Source: an uncultured Collinsella sp. (GTDB lineage: Bacteria; Actinomycetota; Coriobacteriia; Coriobacteriales; Coriobacteriaceae). Taken from it: a DNA stretch of 5,569 bases. The DNA is taken from positions 1-5,569 of the forward strand of contig CAJKFS010000066.1 of assembly GCA_905199225.1 (NCBI GenBank), read 5' to 3'. The position numbers were made by a program, and so were the translations under genes. The stretch's first letter is position 1; every line of letters begins with the position of its first letter. A model generated the notes under the pieces. That model was not told where the DNA came from. It did no database searches and saw only the letters and a program-made list of their open reading frames with translations. Positions 5,507 to 5,569 of this stretch are shown one piece after another.

Positions 5507-5541
5507 GAGCGCCGCGGGACTCCATCCGCGGCGCTCTTTTT
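5507..5541 (+). terminator. Factor-independent terminator after ndk
   Basis: GAGCGCCGCGG (5507-5517) pairs perfectly with CCGCGGCGCTC (5526-5536), an 11-bp stem with an 8-base loop, followed by TTTTT (5537-5541). This is a textbook terminator 38 bases after the ndk stop. The remaining bases to 5569 contain no assignable gene. Confidence 0.92.
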
Positions 5542-5569
5542 ATGTCTAAAACTACAAAGGGGCCCGCCC

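Overview
The window looks like chromosomal DNA from a fairly GC-rich actinobacterium. The protein sequences and layout remind me of Coriobacteriia such as Collinsella from the gut; this is recognition from memory, not a search result. It carries four well-supported, intact housekeeping genes, one well-formed small ORF, and one doubtful ORF. I see no transposase, phage gene, CRISPR array, tRNA or rRNA.

Layout. Positions 1-120 hold a nested inverted repeat of unknown nature, downstream of the first gene. Positions 121-948 (minus strand) encode a Cof-type HAD-IIB phosphatase. Upstream of it on the same strand, 908-1366 is an unrecognised open frame that overlaps the HAD start. A divergent promoter region (about 1367-1502) leads to argG (1503-2729, plus). 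Between argG and argH lies a 526-bp spacer with a strong GC hairpin of weak terminator quality (2883-2912), a 56-codon small ORF with a good ribosome binding site (2965-3135) and a second hairpin (3144-3160). argH (3256-4686) follows and ends at a clear terminator (4732-4765). A 377-bp spacer holds a coding-like but start-less stretch, an 18-bp-period direct repeat and an extended -10 promoter. This promoter drives ndk (5064-5468), which ends at a perfect 11-bp terminator hairpin with a U-tract (5507-5541).

How the genes work together. ArgG and ArgH catalyse the last two steps of arginine synthesis: citrulline plus aspartate to argininosuccinate, then to arginine plus fumarate. They probably share a transcript that can be modulated in the unusually long spacer between them. 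Ndk balances nucleoside triphosphates and appears to be its own transcription unit. The HAD phosphatase is divergent and has no visible link to arginine metabolism.

The most interesting points are regulatory. The argG-argH spacer holds a small ORF whose only tandem arginine codons are AGG-AGG, a codon absent from argG, argH and ndk; the same six bases form a consensus Shine-Dalgarno before an in-frame ATG. The nested inverted repeat at the left edge is the other item worth a second look. I do not see convincing evidence of a new multi-gene system.
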